Assembly: GCA_018065965.1 (NCBI GenBank)
Contig: JAGHSH010000057.1
Span: forward strand, 1-15,620
Source: Candidatus Apopatocola equi
Lineage (GTDB): Bacteria > Bacillota > Clostridia > Oscillospirales > Oscillospiraceae
Direction of reading: 5' to 3'
Length of the DNA: 15,620 nucleotides
The position numbers and the translations under genes were made by a program. The notes under the pieces were generated by a model. That model was not told the DNA's origin. It was given only the letters and a program-made list of their open reading frames with translations, and ran no database searches. Below are positions 1-6,820 of the stretch, piece after piece (position 1 is the first letter of the stretch; every line of letters begins with the position of its first letter).

Positions 1-95
1 GTGGAATAGGGCCAGTCCCCTACGCCGCCCAGCTTGCCGGAGAAAAGATGCTTACCGGCAGCTTGTCCGAGCAGCTCCAGCTGAGACCCTCATAA
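1..95 (+). CDS. C-terminal tail of a truncated gene, possibly an FAD-dependent oxidoreductase
   Basis: From base 3 an open frame runs 30 codons to a TAA at 93-95 and ends in ...GSLSEQLQLRPS. It enters from outside the window, so only the last residues are visible. The stretch GIGPVPYAAQLAGEKMLTG looks like a glycine/proline turn followed by an amphipathic helix. That kind of segment closes the C-terminal FAD-binding region of DAO-type and related oxidoreductases, but the resemblance is general and the function is a guess. The other two plus-strand frames here are either interrupted at once (GTG GAA TAG) or give an arginine-rich, unlikely peptide. If real, the gene converges on secA with a 76-base gap. 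That gap (96-171) holds only a weak AT-rich hairpin at 133-152. Confidence 0.45.
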   Translation, partial: GIGPVPYAAQLAGEKMLTGSLSEQLQLRPS

Positions 96-171
96 TATAA
101 TAGGTAAATGACATGGCAGATTCCTTATTCTCAGAGAAAAAACATTTTCTTTCTGTCCGTTTGCTCCCTGC

Positions 172-2922
172 TTATGCGTTTCTCCCGCAGCAGTCCTTAT
201 ACTTCATGGGCAGCCCGTTGGGCCGCTTCTTGCCGCAGGGGCAGGGATCGTTGCGGCCGGGCTTCCTGGCCTTCTTCACCGGCTGTCTGACGGTGCTGTC
301 ATCGCCGCCCACATTGTTCAGATTGACCTTCGCCACGCTCTTGCGCTCCACGGCGGCCTCCCGGCGGATGCGGACGGTAAAGATCCGGCGCACGACCTCC
401 TGACGGATGCCGGAGATCATCTGCTCGAACATCTCGAAGCCCTCCTGCTTATAGGCGTCCACAGGCTTCACATTGGCGTAGCCCCGCAGGCCGATGCCCT
501 GACGGAGATCGCTCATGGCGTCGATATGCTCCATCCAGTATTCGTCTACCACCCGCAGCAGGATGACCCGCTCCAGCTCGCGCATCAGGGGCTTGCCGTC
601 CGCGCCGAGACCAAGCAGCTGCTCCTTCTCCGCGTAGGCGGCGTCGGCCAGCTCCGTGAGCTTCGTTTCCAGCTCCTCGGGGGTGAGCCCGGCGCGGAAG
701 GGAATAGCTCCCGCCGGCACAAACAGCTCCCGGACGCTCTGCAGCCGCTCGGCCAGCTCCTCCTCGCTCTCCACCGGCGTGTTCCCTGCGGCGGCGGCGA
801 TCTGCTCGGCGATCATGGAACGGATATTGTCCCGCACGTCCTCTCCGTCCAGCACCTTCCGGCGCTCGCCGTAGATCAGACTGCGCTGCTCGTTCATGAC
901 GTTGTCAAATTCCAGCGTGCTCTTGCGTGCCTGGAAATGGCGGCTCTCCACGGTTTTCTGAGCCTGCTCCAGCGCATTGGTGAGCAGCTTGTGCTCGATG
1001 GGCACATCCTCCTCCAGCTTCAGGCTCTCCATCAGACCCATGATGCGGTCAGCGCCGTAAAGACGCATCACATCGTCGGTGAGGGCAATGTAGAAGCGGC
1101 TCTCGCCGGGGTCGCCCTGACGGCCGCTGCGGCCGCGGAGCTGGTTGTCGATACGGCGGGCGTCATGGCGCTCGGTGCCGAGGATGAAGAGGCCGCCGGC
1201 GGCGCGGACACGCTCCGCCTCCTCCTCCACGATCTTCTCGTGATAGGCCATCCGCTCGGCATACAGAGCCCGGGCGGCAAGGATCTGCTCATCGTCGGTA
1301 TCGCTGTAGCCGCTGGCCTCGGAGATCTGCTCCTCATCGTAGCCGGCCTTTTTCAGATCGGCCTTGGCGAGATATTCGGCATTGCCGCCCAGCTTGATGT
1401 CGGTGCCGCGGCCTGCCATGTTGGTGGCAATGGTCACCGCGCCGAACTTGCCGGCCTGCGCCACGATCTCGGCCTCCCGCTCGTGGTACTTGGCGTTCAG
1501 CACGCTGTGGGGGATGCCGGTGCGCTTGAGCAGGGAGGAGAGATACTCGCTCTTCTCGATGCTGACCGTGCCCACCAGCACAGGCTGACCCTTTTCGTGG
1601 CAGGTACGGATCTGCTCGATGATGGCGCGGTTCTTGCCGTTTTCGTTCTTATAGACCACATCGTCCCAGTCCTTGCGGATGACGGGTCTGTTGGTGGGGA
1701 TCTCGATGATATCGAGATTATAGATGGTGGAAAACTCCTCCTGCTCGGTCATGGCCGTGCCGGTCATGCCCGCGAGCTTGCTGTAGAGGCGGAAGTAGTT
1801 CTGGAAGGTGATGGTGGCAAGGGTTCTGTTCTCCTTCTGCACATCCACGCCTTCCTTGGCCTCGATGGCCTGATGGAGACCCTCGCTGTAGCGGCGGCCC
1901 AGCATCAGACGGCCGGTGAACTCATCCACGATGATGATCTCCCCGTCCTTGACCACATAGTCGATATCCCGGCGCATGACGCCGTGGGCCTTGATGGCCT
2001 GATTCAGATGGTGGGAGAGGGTGGTATTCTCCAGATCGGCAAGGTTTTCCAGATTGAAGTAGCGCTCGGCCTTGGCGATGCCCCGGGCGGTGAGGGTGGC
2101 GGTGTTGGCCTTCTCATCCACGATGTAGTCGGCGTCCACGTCCTCGGCCTCTTCCTCCTTCTCGTCGGTCTTGGCTACGCGGATGCAGCGGAGGGTGCGG
2201 ACAAAATCGTCGGCGCGGCGGTAAAGGTCGGTGCTCTCGTCGCCCTGACCGGAGATGATGAGGGGGGTACGCGCCTCGTCGATGAGGATGGAGTCCACCT
2301 CGTCCACGATGGCGAAGGCATGACCCCGCTGCACCATGTCGCTCTTGTAGAGAGCCATGTTGTCACGGAGGTAGTCGAAGCCCATCTCGTTGTTGGTGCC
2401 GTAGGTAATATCGCAGGCATAGGCGGCGCGGCGCTCATCATTGCTCAGACCGTGGACGATCAGGCCCACGCTCAGACCCATGAAGCGGTGTACCTTACCC
2501 ATCCACTCGCTGTCGCGCTTGACCAGATAATCGTTGACCGTGACCACATGAACGCCCTCGCCGGCGATCGCGTTCAGATAGGCGGGCAGCACGGCCACAA
2601 GGGTCTTGCCTTCGCCGGTCTTCATCTCGGCGATGCGCCCCTGATGGAGAACGATGCCGCCGATGAGCTGCACGGGGAAGGGCTTCATGCCCAGCACGCG
2701 CCCGGCTGCCTCCCGCACGGCGGCGAAGGCCTCCGGCAGCAGCTCGTCCAGCGTCTCGCCGCGCTGATAGCGTTCCCGGAATTCCCCGGTCTTGGCGCGG
2801 AGCGCTTCGTCGCTCAGGGCAGCAAAGCTGTCGGACAGAGCCTCGATCTTCTCCACGATGGGGTTGATTTTCTTCAGCTCCCGGTCGTTGGGAGTGCCGA
2901 ATATCTTACTGAGTAATCCCAT
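172..2922 (-). CDS. secA: Preprotein translocase ATPase SecA
   Basis: This is the motor ATPase of the Sec pathway, which pushes unfolded preproteins through SecYEG at the cytoplasmic membrane. The 916-residue product is of normal family length. Walker A (MKTGEGKT) lies at residues 100-107 and the DEAD-type Walker B region with the conserved VDEVDSILIDEARTPL at 206-221. The second nucleotide-binding half carries TNMAGRGTDIKLGG and QLRGRSGRQGDPG. After the helical scaffold comes a basic linker and a C-terminal zinc motif with Cys894, Cys896, Cys911 and Cys912. The gap between the two cysteine pairs is 14 residues, against about 8 in the common CxCGSGKKYKxCC form. The ATG at 2922 follows AAGGAG with a 7-base spacer, and the gene begins 25 bases after the acetyltransferase stop, so the two are probably co-transcribed. 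Only a weak AT-rich hairpin (133-152) follows the stop, so termination is unclear. The identification is certain. Confidence 0.98.
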   Translation of the reverse strand: MGLLSKIFGTPNDRELKKINPIVEKIEALSDSFAALSDEALRAKTGEFRERYQRGETLDELLPEAFAAVREAAGRVLGMKPFPVQLIGGIVLHQGRIAEMKTGEGKTLVAVLPAYLNAIAGEGVHVVTVNDYLVKRDSEWMGKVHRFMGLSVGLIVHGLSNDERRAAYACDITYGTNNEMGFDYLRDNMALYKSDMVQRGHAFAIVDEVDSILIDEARTPLIISGQGDESTDLYRRADDFVRTLRCIRVAKTDEKEEEAEDVDADYIVDEKANTATLTARGIAKAERYFNLENLADLENTTLSHHLNQAIKAHGVMRRDIDYVVKDGEIIIVDEFTGRLMLGRRYSEGLHQAIEAKEGVDVQKENRTLATITFQNYFRLYSKLAGMTGTAMTEQEEFSTIYNLDIIEIPTNRPVIRKDWDDVVYKNENGKNRAIIEQIRTCHEKGQPVLVGTVSIEKSEYLSSLLKRTGIPHSVLNAKYHEREAEIVAQAGKFGAVTIATNMAGRGTDIKLGGNAEYLAKADLKKAGYDEEQISEASGYSDTDDEQILAARALYAERMAYHEKIVEEEAERVRAAGGLFILGTERHDARRIDNQLRGRSGRQGDPGESRFYIALTDDVMRLYGADRIMGLMESLKLEEDVPIEHKLLTNALEQAQKTVESRHFQARKSTLEFDNVMNEQRSLIYGERRKVLDGEDVRDNIRSMIAEQIAAAAGNTPVESEEELAERLQSVRELFVPAGAIPFRAGLTPEELETKLTELADAAYAEKEQLLGLGADGKPLMRELERVILLRVVDEYWMEHIDAMSDLRQGIGLRGYANVKPVDAYKQEGFEMFEQMISGIRQEVVRRIFTVRIRREAAVERKSVAKVNLNNVGGDDSTVRQPVKKARKPGRNDPCPCGKKRPNGLPMKYKDCCGRNA

Positions 2923-2947
2923 ATATTTTCTCCTTATTAGAATCTCG

Positions 2948-3472
2948 TCATTGTGAAGAGCACAGGGGCGCGGCAGCCCTTTTTACCATTTCCAGCTCCC
3001 GGATCTCGCCGCCGGGAACCTGCTCGGTAAGGCTGCTGCCCGTAAACACGAAGCCGTGCTTCCGGTAGAAGCGTATGGCCTTTTCGTTGCCCTCCAGTAC
3101 GAAGAGCACCACGCTCTTCCCCTCGGGCAGCTCCGCCATACAGCGTTCCATGAGCGCGGAGCCGATGCCCCGGCGCTGAAACTCCTCCAGCACGTAGAGC
3201 GCCACGATCTCGGCGCTGTCCGGCACGCTGACAAAGTCCCGGCATGAAGGCAGGTAATTTGCAAAGCCCGCTACCTTGCCGTCCGCAACAGCCACCAGCG
3301 TGGGGAACGTGCGGTCAAGGGCTTTTTGCCGGCAGTCGGCAAGACTGCGGCTGTCCAGATACGCCTGCGGGATCAGTCCGGTATAAGCCTCGTTCCACGC
3401 CTGATAGTGGACAAACCCCTTGCCCGCCAGCTCGGCGTCGGTGGAAGCGAATTTCACGGTGAACTCGCCCAT
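2948..3472 (-). CDS. GNAT family N-acetyltransferase
   Basis: This is an acetyl-CoA dependent acetyltransferase of the GCN5-related family, 174 residues, a single domain. The acetyl-CoA pyrophosphate loop (motif A) is QRRGIG at residues 99-104, just after the strand ALYVLEEF. Motif B is NEKAIRFYRKHGF at 129-141, the usual ending of the fold. The N-terminal AWNEAYTGLIPQAYLD segment is the substrate-side helix pattern common in many bacterial small-molecule GNATs. The substrate cannot be told from sequence. The start ATG at 3472 is preceded by GGGAGG with about 7 bases between. An overlapping upstream ATG is in another frame. It is the first gene of a likely operon with secA, 25 bases downstream. 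A functional link to protein export is not implied; the arrangement may be simple proximity. Confidence 0.9.
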   Translation of the reverse strand: MGEFTVKFASTDAELAGKGFVHYQAWNEAYTGLIPQAYLDSRSLADCRQKALDRTFPTLVAVADGKVAGFANYLPSCRDFVSVPDSAEIVALYVLEEFQRRGIGSALMERCMAELPEGKSVVLFVLEGNEKAIRFYRKHGFVFTGSSLTEQVPGGEIRELEMVKRAAAPLCSSQ

Positions 3473-3519
3473 GGGTCATCCTCCCTTCGGTGACACTTCG
3501 CTTAAGTATACACTCCGCT

Positions 3520-3528
3520 ATTATACCA
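3520..3528 (-). promoter_or_regulatory. Extended -10 promoter for the acetyltransferase-secA unit
   Basis: On the minus strand the sequence TGG TATAAT gives a perfect -10 hexamer preceded by a TGn extension. No good -35 is present: the hexamer 17 bases upstream is a run of T. Extended -10 promoters can work without a -35. The site lies about 50 bases upstream of the acetyltransferase start and is the only good candidate for the GNAT-secA transcript. Confidence 0.5.
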
Positions 3529-3571
3529 TGTCCGTTCGCGGAAAAAAAGGGGAAATTGACATATTTAATAT

Positions 3572-3600
3572 TTGAACATTCGTGGAAAATGGTTTATACT
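3572..3600 (+). promoter_or_regulatory. Sigma-A type promoter for the acyltransferase unit
   Basis: TTGAAC at 3572-3577 and TATACT at 3595-3600 are separated by exactly 17 bases, in an AT-rich stretch within an otherwise GC-rich region. Transcription should begin near 3607, leaving a leader of about 38 bases before the ATG at 3645. A second TTGACA at 3556-3561 has no matching -10. Confidence 0.7.
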
Positions 3601-3644
3601 TTATTGTCGGTATTTCATTTGCTGTTCGGAAGAAGGAGGCAATT

Positions 3645-4811
3645 ATGGATCGTCACTCATGGCATACATTCGTCTGGCGGACTCTGCAGCCCGTTGCCCG
3701 TCTGATCGGCAGAGTGCTCTTCCGCTTTCGCTGGAAGACCTCACGGATCGACGGCCCCTTCCTTCTGGTGTGCAACCACAACACGGATCTGGATCCCATT
3801 CTGGTGGCCTGCAGCTTCCCCCGGGATCAGATGTACTTCATTGCCAGCGAGCATCTGATGCGCTCCGGTCTTGGCGGAAAGCTGGTGAGCTGGCTGCAGG
3901 CTCCCATCGCCCGGCAGAAGGGCGGCAATGCCAACGCCCCGGTCATGGCGGCGCTCCGCCATCTGAAGGCCGGGCATAACGTGGCCTTCTTCCCCGAGGG
4001 CAACCGGAGCTGGGACGGCATGACCGGCCGCTTCCCTGAGTCCACGGGCAAGTTTATCCGCACGGCTGCCGCCGCAGGCTCTTCTCTGGTGACCTACCGG
4101 CTGGACGGCGCCTACTTTGCCTCTCCCCGCTGGGCAGGGGCGGCCATCCGCAAGGGTCTCATCAGCGGCGGCGTGGTAGGCATTTACCCTCCCGAGCAGC
4201 TCAAGGCCATGAAGGGCGAGGAGATCAATGCGCTGATCGCAAAGGACATTACCGTGGACGATTATGCCCTGCAGGCGGAAAAGCACATCACCTTCCGGGG
4301 CAAACGGCTGGCCGAGCATCTGGAGACCATGCTCTTTCTCTGCCCCCTCTGCGGACGCTCCGGCGAGCTGCGCAGCGAGAACGACACGCTCCGCTGCAGC
4401 TGCGGCGGCACCGCACGCTATCTGCCCGACGGCACGCTCTCCGGCGACAGTCCCTTCCATACCCTGCAGGAGGCGCTGCACTGGCAGAAGGAGCAGCTCC
4501 GCGCCCTTTGCGCCGGGGCCGAAGACGCCCCCATTTTCTCCGATCCTTCCATGCTTTGCCACGAGGTGGAGACCGGCGAGGGTCTGACGCTGGTGGGGCA
4601 GGGCTCCGTAAGCCTCTACCGCGACCGGCTGTGCCTGCCCGGGCTTACCCTGCCGCTGGAGGATATCCGGGGCGTGTCGATCCGGGGTGCGCAGAATCTT
4701 TTCATCGGCACGGACAAGAACACCTATCAGCTCTCCTCTCCGCAGGTGCGCAACACTCTGAAATATCTGCACGCCATTGAATTTCTGACCGGAAAGACCT
4801 TCGGCGTCTGA
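3645..4811 (+). CDS. PlsC-type lysophospholipid acyltransferase with C-terminal zinc ribbon and extra domain
   Basis: This is a glycerolipid-type acyltransferase, expected to move an acyl group onto a lysophospholipid at the membrane surface. Residues about 25-190 form the PlsC domain. The catalytic HX4D motif is H45-N-T-D-L-D50, and the substrate-binding FPEGTRS motif appears as FFPEGNRS at 115-122. Unlike the usual 200-250 residue enzyme, the product is 388 residues. A zinc-ribbon-like CPLC...CSC set (Cys233, 236, 251, 253) follows, then about 130 residues of which 305-385 look like a beta-rich, PH- or GRAM-like fold. That last assignment is only by pattern. The start at 3645 is chosen because AGGAGG lies 7 bases upstream; an upstream in-frame ATG at 3582 overlaps the promoter region and lacks a site. 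No N-terminal membrane helix is obvious. It is the first gene of a likely three-gene unit, 53 bases from the next. Confidence 0.88.
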   Translation: MDRHSWHTFVWRTLQPVARLIGRVLFRFRWKTSRIDGPFLLVCNHNTDLDPILVACSFPRDQMYFIASEHLMRSGLGGKLVSWLQAPIARQKGGNANAPVMAALRHLKAGHNVAFFPEGNRSWDGMTGRFPESTGKFIRTAAAAGSSLVTYRLDGAYFASPRWAGAAIRKGLISGGVVGIYPPEQLKAMKGEEINALIAKDITVDDYALQAEKHITFRGKRLAEHLETMLFLCPLCGRSGELRSENDTLRCSCGGTARYLPDGTLSGDSPFHTLQEALHWQKEQLRALCAGAEDAPIFSDPSMLCHEVETGEGLTLVGQGSVSLYRDRLCLPGLTLPLEDIRGVSIRGAQNLFIGTDKNTYQLSSPQVRNTLKYLHAIEFLTGKTFGV

Positions 4812-4817
4812 ATCTGT

Positions 4818-4847
4818 TTTACCCGACCGTTATCTACATTCTATATA
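4818..4847 (+). promoter_or_regulatory. Possible internal promoter before the DUF1846 gene
   Basis: TTTACC (4818-4823) and TATATA (4842-4847) are 18 bases apart in the 53-base gap between the acyltransferase and the DUF1846 gene. The -10 is five of six to consensus and the -35 four of six. It lies very close to the ribosome binding site (AAAGGA, about 4856-4861), so any leader would be short. It may provide extra transcription of the downstream genes, or be chance in an AT-rich gap. Confidence 0.3.
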
Positions 4848-4864
4848 TAGGGAGAAAAGGAAGA

Positions 4865-6349
4865 ATGAAAATCGGTTTCGACAATGCGAAGTATGTGAAG
4901 CTCCAGTCCGAGCACATCCGCGACCGCATCGCCCAGTTCGGCGGCAAGCTCTATCTGGAATTCGGCGGCAAGCTCTTTGACGATTACCATGCCAGCCGCG
5001 TGCTGCCCGGCTTTGAGCCTGACAGCAAGATCAAGATGCTCATGGAGATGAAGGACGAGGCCGAGGTCATCGTGGTCATCTCCGCCGACGACATCGAGCG
5101 CAACAAGCAGCGGGGCGATCTGGGCATCACCTACGATCTGGACACCCTGCGTCTCATCGACGCCTTCCGCTCCATCGGGCTGAGCGTGGGCGGGGTGTGC
5201 ATCACCCACTGCCGGGGGCAGGAGGCCAGCATCTCCTTCCAGAAGCGGCTGGAGGCGCTGGACATCAAGGTCTACCGGCTCTACTACATCCCCGATTATC
5301 CCTCCAATCTGCCCTTGATCGTCAGCAGCGAGGGCTTCGGCAAAAACGATTTCATCGAGACCACCAAGCCTCTGGTAGTGGTCACCGCCCCCGGCCCCGG
5401 CAGCGGCAAGATGGCCGTGTGCCTCTCCCAGCTCTACCATCACCACGAGCGGGGCGAGAAGGCCGGCTACTCCAAGTTCGAGACCTTCCCCGTATGGAAT
5501 CTTCCTCTGAAGCACCCCGTCAACCAGGCCTACGAGGCCGCCACCGCCGATCTCAACGATGTAAACCTCATCGACCCCTGGCATCTGGGCGCTTACGGTC
5601 TGCAGGCCGTGAACTACAACCGGGACGTGGAGACCTTCCCCGTACTGCAGGCCATGCTCAGCCGCATTCTCGGCGAGTCCCCCTACAAGAGCCCCACGGA
5701 CATGGGCGTGAACATGGTGGGCTACTGTCTCAGCGATGACGAGGCGTGCCGGAAGGCCAGCCGGCAGGAGGTCATCCGCCGCTGGTTCACCGCCAACTGC
5801 GAGCTGCGCAAGGGCATGGCCGACGAGCGCCCCCTGCGCAAGCTGGAGCTGCTCATGAACGAGAGGGAGATCACCGCCGAGGATCGGCCGCCCGTGATCC
5901 CCGCCCGCACCAAGGCACAGCAGACCGGCGCGCCTGCCGTTGCCATCACCCTGCCCGATGGCCGCACCGTCACCGGCAAGACCTCTTCCCTGCTGGGCGC
6001 TCTCTCCGCCTGCCTGCTCAACGCCCTTAAGACGCTGGCCGGGATCGACGACGATGTGATGCTCCTCTCCCCCGATGTGATCCGCCCGGTGCAGGAGCTC
6101 AAGACCGAGCAGCTGGGCAACACCAATCCCAGGCTCCACGTGGACGAGGCGCTGATCGTGCTCTCCGTGTGTGCGGTCAACGATCCCCCTGCCGCCAAGG
6201 CCATGGCCGCCCTTTCTCAGCTCCGGGGCAGCGAGGCGCACTCCACGGTGATCCTCTCCGCCAACGACGGCAAGATCCTCGGCAAGCTGGGCATGAATCT
6301 CAGCTGCGACGCCGCCTACGAATCCCACCGGCTTTACCATCCCAACTGA
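4865..6349 (+). CDS. DUF1846 (UPF0371) family protein
   Basis: This 494-residue protein matches the conserved DUF1846/UPF0371 family by its opening IGFDNAKYVKLQSEHIRDRI, the block YLEFGGKLFDDYHASRVLPGF (residues 30-50), and a glycine-rich loop TAPGPGSGKMAVCLSQLYHH (174-193), followed by the conserved segments around NLPLKHPVNQAYEAATADL and IDPWHLGAYG. Length is normal for the family. Its biochemical role is not established as far as I know. The loop at 175-182 resembles a phosphate-binding loop but does not fit the strict Walker A spacing, because the first glycine is missing. No signal peptide or membrane segment is seen, so it is probably cytoplasmic. It starts at an ATG with GGAGAAAAGGA just upstream. 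It sits between the acyltransferase and a 77-residue unknown with gaps of about 50 bases on each side, consistent with an operon. Confidence 0.92.
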   Translation: MKIGFDNAKYVKLQSEHIRDRIAQFGGKLYLEFGGKLFDDYHASRVLPGFEPDSKIKMLMEMKDEAEVIVVISADDIERNKQRGDLGITYDLDTLRLIDAFRSIGLSVGGVCITHCRGQEASISFQKRLEALDIKVYRLYYIPDYPSNLPLIVSSEGFGKNDFIETTKPLVVVTAPGPGSGKMAVCLSQLYHHHERGEKAGYSKFETFPVWNLPLKHPVNQAYEAATADLNDVNLIDPWHLGAYGLQAVNYNRDVETFPVLQAMLSRILGESPYKSPTDMGVNMVGYCLSDDEACRKASRQEVIRRWFTANCELRKGMADERPLRKLELLMNEREITAEDRPPVIPARTKAQQTGAPAVAITLPDGRTVTGKTSSLLGALSACLLNALKTLAGIDDDVMLLSPDVIRPVQELKTEQLGNTNPRLHVDEALIVLSVCAVNDPPAAKAMAALSQLRGSEAHSTVILSANDGKILGKLGMNLSCDAAYESHRLYHPN

Positions 6350-6400
6350 GCCGCACACCCTCTGTCCGCCGTCCGTCAGAACCGTAAAGGAGGAAAAAGC

Positions 6401-6634
6401 ATGAAGCCCCTGTACTGCAACAACACCACCATTGACTGCAACGGTACCACCGGCGAGGTCTCCCTGACCTTCTCCCACATCTACACCGACCACAACTTCC
6501 GGGTCGACAGCAGCGGACTCACCGACGTGTCCGCCCGGGTAGTGGAAGAGGAGGCCCATGTGATCATGAGCCGGGAGTCTTTTCTGGCCTTCAAGCGGGT
6601 GGTGGACACCATCGCGGAAAAAATGGGCTGCTGA
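6401..6634 (+). CDS. Small conserved-looking protein of unknown function (77 aa)
   Basis: I do not recognise this gene with confidence. It has an excellent ribosome binding site (AAAGGAGG at 6386-6393, 7 bases before the ATG) and codon use like its neighbours, and it ends 43 bases before the tRNA, so it is very likely expressed. The product is short and soluble, with predicted beta-strands (EVSLTFSHI, ARVVEEEAHVIMS) followed by an amphipathic helix (FLAFKRVVDTIAEKM). The pattern of a hydrophobic strand, Met-Ser, then a helix is loosely reminiscent of DUF3467-type small proteins, but this is weak. It contains three cysteines (residues 6, 13 and 77) in no recognisable metal motif. It is the last gene of the unit starting at 3645. 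Confidence 0.75.
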   Translation: MKPLYCNNTTIDCNGTTGEVSLTFSHIYTDHNFRVDSSGLTDVSARVVEEEAHVIMSRESFLAFKRVVDTIAEKMGC

Positions 6635-6637
6635 CCC

Positions 6638-6666
6638 TTGACAGAACCGCTCTCCGGTGATAAAAT
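6638..6666 (+). promoter_or_regulatory. Strong promoter for tRNA-Gly
   Basis: TTGACA (6638-6643) is a perfect -35. After exactly 17 bases comes TAAAAT (6661-6666), preceded by TGA, which gives an extended -10. Transcription should begin near 6673, about five bases before the mature tRNA 5' end. The promoter begins only three bases after the stop codon of the 77-residue gene. The -10 is embedded in an inverted repeat, described separately. Confidence 0.85.
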
Positions 6667-6674
6667 CATCGGAG
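6652..6674. repeat. Inverted repeat centred on the tRNA promoter -10
   Basis: Arms CTCCGGTGAT (6652-6661) and ATCATCGGAG (6665-6674) are complementary over 10 positions with a single G/T mismatch, around a 3-base AAA centre. The dyad covers the -10 hexamer and reaches the expected start site. It could be an operator or could form a hairpin in any read-through transcript from the gene upstream. Confidence 0.55.
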
Positions 6675-6677
6675 CAT

Positions 6678-6751
6678 GCGGGTGTAATTCAATGGTAGAA
6701 TACCAGCCTTCCAAGCTGGGTACGTGGGTTCGATTCCCATCACCCGCTCCA
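6678..6751 (+). tRNA. tRNA-Gly (anticodon TCC)
   Basis: A complete cloverleaf is visible. The acceptor stem is GCGGGTG paired with CACCCGC (6678-6684 and 6741-6747). The anticodon stem CCAGC/GCTGG encloses the loop CTTCCAA with anticodon TCC. The T arm contains GGTTCGATTCC. The discriminator base is T6748, and the CCA end is encoded at 6749-6751. It reads GGA and, by wobble, GGG glycine codons. It has its own promoter immediately upstream and a strong terminator 10 bases downstream, so it can be a single-gene transcript, though read-through from the acyltransferase unit may also include it. Confidence 0.97.
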
Positions 6752-6760
6752 TTTTATGCT

Positions 6761-6817
6761 GAAAAGCAGGAACCCCGAAAAGTCTGAAGAAAGGGCTTTT
6801 CGGGGTTCCTGCTTTTC
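6761..6817. terminator. Bidirectional rho-independent terminator, 22-bp perfect stem
   Basis: Bases 6761-6782 are perfectly complementary to 6796-6817, with a 13-base loop (6783-6795). The stem has a GC-rich core and A-rich/T-rich ends, and the T run follows on both strands (CTTTTCGTTTTATT on plus, AGCATAAAAT on minus). It therefore serves both the tRNA-Gly transcript and the convergent 5'-nucleotidase gene, whose stop codon is four bases from the stem. Confidence 0.93.
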
Positions 6818-6820
6818 GTT

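Noticed and set aside
1..95. A possible structured RNA; GGGCCAGTCCCCT resembles a stretch near the 5' end of enterobacterial 6S RNA, and 37-62 can form a hairpin.
   Set aside because: The match is short, the spacing of other elements does not fit, no terminator follows, and an open frame with a plausible protein tail explains the sequence better.
526..2916. A 796-codon open frame on the plus strand through secA.
   Set aside because: It is antisense to an unmistakable secA. Its translation is a low-complexity Leu/Gly/His/Ala-rich string, the usual shadow of GC-rich third positions, and it has no ribosome binding site.
3582..3644. An upstream ATG start (21 extra residues) for the acyltransferase.
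   Set aside because: It lies within the -35/-10 region of the promoter at 3572-3600, upstream of the expected start of transcription, whereas the ATG at 3645 has AGGAGG.
4841..6559. A 572-codon minus-strand frame through the DUF1846 gene.
   Set aside because: It is a Gly/Val/His-rich shadow of the real plus-strand gene, spanning two genes and the gap between them.
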